From: Apostichopus japonicus
Lineage: Eukaryota; Echinodermata; Holothuroidea; Aspidochirotida; Stichopodidae
Direction: 5' to 3'
DNA length: 64,000 nt
NCBI RefSeq assembly: GCF_037975245.1
Contig: NC_092574.1
Coordinates: forward strand, 11,683,213 to 11,747,212
The notes beneath the pieces were generated by a model. That model saw only the letters and a program-made list of their open reading frames with translations. It made no database searches and had not been told where the DNA came from. A program made the position numbers and the translations under genes. Positions within the stretch are counted from its first letter, which is position 1. The number at the start of each line of letters is the position of its first letter. Positions 62,245 to 64,000 of this stretch are shown one piece after another.

Positions 62245-64000
62245 ATTGGGGGGCGATGAAGTCAGGAATTAGTTTGGATAAGGATTATGTTCCTAGTGGA
62301 GGCGATTATAGGCGTTTTGAGAGCAAAATAAGTGATAGTCATAGTTCTAACTTTAGGAGGCATGCTAAGGTACATAGTTTCAGGGATAGGCTGAAGATTG
62401 TCTTTACCAATGCTAGAAGTATTCGTAAAAATTTTGCTGAATTTACTGTGCTTCTCGAGGATCTGAAACCGGATGTGTTTGGTATCACCGAGTCTTGGTT
62501 AAGGGAGGACATTGATAGTGCTGAGGTTTCTCACCCGGGGTATGTTGTGTATCGTCAGGACAGAAGGGATACTCATAATGGGGTTGGTGGGGGAGTTTTA
62601 CTGTATGTTAGGGATGACATTGTAAGTGTTGAGAAATCTCAGTTGCAAGGGTCCTTTGTTAATTCTGTCTGGTGCGAGTTGTCCACAAACAACTCCAAGA
62701 GGTCCAGGGACGTTATCACTGTAGGTGTTGTTTACCGCTCTCCTAACAGCAGCGATGATAATGATGTCGTGCTGTTTGATTCAATTAGAAAGGCTGCTAA
62801 AGGTGATGTTGTTATAATGGGCGACTTTAATTTTCCTGACATTAATTGGATAGATGGTTCTAGTAGTAGGAAAGGTAGTAATTTTCTAGATGTTGTGCAA
62901 GATTGCTTTTTACATCAACATGTTACTTTCCCTACTAGGGGGGATAACATCCTGGATCTTGTTTTGAGTTCTAATCCAAGCAATGTTGTTGATTTGACCG
63001 GTCTAGGAAAACTAGGAACTAGTGATCATGATATACTAGCTTTTGATGTTGTTTGTAAGGTCGTAAGTTCTATTAGCAAGGAAAAAGTCCCTGATTTTTC
63101 GAGATCAGATACAGAGGCAATTGAAACTTTACTAAAGGGTACAGATTGGATTAATTTGTTTAGTGATATGAGTGCTTCTCAGTCTTGGATTTGTTTTGCT
63201 GATAAATTAAAGGTCATTATGGAAAATCATGTTCCGTGGAAGAATCGTCGTCGTAAAAGCAGTATGCCTCACTGGATGAATAAGAAAGTTAGATGTGCAA
63301 TTAGGCAAAAACGTAGAATGTGGAAGTTGTTTAGGAGGACTAAATCTGAATCTCTTTTGGCCAAGTTTAAAATTCATCAGCTGAAAGTAGAATGCTTAGT
63401 CTCTGATGCAAAATTGAATTTCGAAAAAAGCATCGCCCTAAAAATTAAGGATAACCCAAAGGCCTTCTTTTCTTATGTCAGGTCTAAGCAGAAAGTTAAA
63501 GATGCAATTGTTTCCCTTAGGGCACCACAGGCTGATAAGATAGTTACTGATAGTCAGGATGTTGCAGATCTTTTGAACGACTATTTTGTGTCGGTTTTCA
63601 CAAGGGAAGATACGAGTAGTATTCCAGATTTTCAGGGGGGCAGTGATAGGCCTAAACTGGATACGGTCTTATTTTCGGATGACGTTGTCTTAAAGGAGCT
63701 GCTTCGTCTAAATGTTTCTAAAGCTTCTGGACCGGATGCAATCCATCCGTATTTGTTGAAGACTTTTGCACACTATTTCTGCGTTCCACTCTCGTTGATT
63801 TTTAGTAAATTTATGGATGAAGGTTATGTTCCTAGGGACTGGAGATGTGCTAATATTACCCCAATTTTCAAGAAGGGTGATAAGACTAAGCCCTGTAATT
63901 ATAGGCCCGTTAGTCTCACTAGTGTAGTTTGTAAGGTCATGGAGTCTATTGTTAAAAAGTCTTTGGTCTGTCACTTCAGCAGTCAGTCTTTGATCAGAGA
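62232..64000 (+). CDS. CR1 LINE ORF2 (endonuclease and partial reverse transcriptase)
   Basis: Open for 589 codons to the window end. The first ATG (62232) overlaps the end of ORF1 by 13 nt; a second in-frame ATG is at 62256, after the ORF1 stop. APE endonuclease motifs: FTNARSIRKNF, GITESWLRED, GGGVLLYVRDD, VVYRSPNSS, MGDFNFPDINW, LDLVLSS and GTSDHDILAF. The RT starts with LNVSKASGPDAIHPYLLK, WRCANITPIFKKGD and CNYRPVSLTSVVCKVME. The palm with FADD lies off the edge. No stop or shift is seen. Confidence 0.93.
   Translation, partial: MFKLNWGAMKSGISLDKDYVPSGGDYRRFESKISDSHSSNFRRHAKVHSFRDRLKIVFTNARSIRKNFAEFTVLLEDLKPDVFGITESWLREDIDSAEVSHPGYVVYRQDRRDTHNGVGGGVLLYVRDDIVSVEKSQLQGSFVNSVWCELSTNNSKRSRDVITVGVVYRSPNSSDDNDVVLFDSIRKAAKGDVVIMGDFNFPDINWIDGSSSRKGSNFLDVVQDCFLHQHVTFPTRGDNILDLVLSSNPSNVVDLTGLGKLGTSDHDILAFDVVCKVVSSISKEKVPDFSRSDTEAIETLLKGTDWINLFSDMSASQSWICFADKLKVIMENHVPWKNRRRKSSMPHWMNKKVRCAIRQKRRMWKLFRRTKSESLLAKFKIHQLKVECLVSDAKLNFEKSIALKIKDNPKAFFSYVRSKQKVKDAIVSLRAPQADKIVTDSQDVADLLNDYFVSVFTREDTSSIPDFQGGSDRPKLDTVLFSDDVVLKELLRLNVSKASGPDAIHPYLLKTFAHYFCVPLSLIFSKFMDEGYVPRDWRCANITPIFKKGDKTKPCNYRPVSLTSVVCKVMESIVKKSLVCHFSSQSLIR

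Larger units (their letters stand above)
60550..64000 (+). mobile_element. CR1-type LINE, 5' part, apparently intact
   Basis: It has a repetitive 5' UTR, ORF1 with esterase, and ORF2 with endonuclease and the start of the reverse transcriptase, cut by the window edge. No frameshift or stop in the visible coding region. The 5' boundary is estimated from the start of the repeated leader and may be off by 100 bp. Confidence 0.88.

Overview
This is a eukaryotic, intron-rich, AT-rich window that is heavily loaded with transposons, (TA)n arrays and minisatellites. The protein-level content (a complement C3-type thioester protein, a SAM-domain gene, BEL/Pao, CR1 and Penelope-like retroelements) and the repeat style point to a marine invertebrate deuterostome. 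An echinoderm is my best guess; I cannot fix the species from sequence alone.

Left 38.5 kb, minus strand: one large gene for a complement C3/C4/C5-family protein. I could assemble 30 consecutive exons (342-38474, transcribed right to left), all with GT/AG ends and matching phases, giving 4230 nt or about 1410 codons from MG1 to MG8. It has an RRRR beta/alpha processing site, a degenerate anaphylatoxin-like region and an intact GCGEQ thioester site. The position that is the catalytic His in vertebrate C3 is Asn here. The signal-peptide exon (expected right of 38474) was not found, and the 3' end (rest of MG8, C345C) lies beyond the left edge.

The C3 introns are full of mobile DNA. A 5'-truncated BEL/Pao element lies in intron 18 (about 11530-15055), next to a hAT-type element that ends a few bases from a splice donor. 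An L2/CR1/Rex1-group LINE lies in intron 2 (30584-33930). Intron 2 also holds a hammerhead-like Penelope relic and a fold-back element; intron 3 holds a Penelope-like 3' fragment and one of two twin MITEs. Two minisatellites, tRNA-derived SINE pieces and a perfect 8-bp-TSD hAT MITE are also present.

Middle (38.5-52.5 kb): a probable solo LTR (40759-41646) with an internal 34-bp tandem repeat, several decayed hAT-like copies, then a clean seven-exon plus-strand gene (44710-50668, 367 codons). It has an N-terminal SAM domain and SAMD3-like organisation, and is followed by a 337-bp fold-back MITE.

Right end (52.5-64 kb): mostly non-coding sequence with small tandem repeats, a low-confidence minus-strand gene fragment (58.8-59.8 kb), then the 5' part of an apparently intact CR1-type LINE. 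That LINE has a 205-bp tandem-repeat 5' UTR, ORF1 with a zinc-finger-like head and an SGNH esterase, and ORF2 overlapping ORF1 by 13 nt and open to the window edge.
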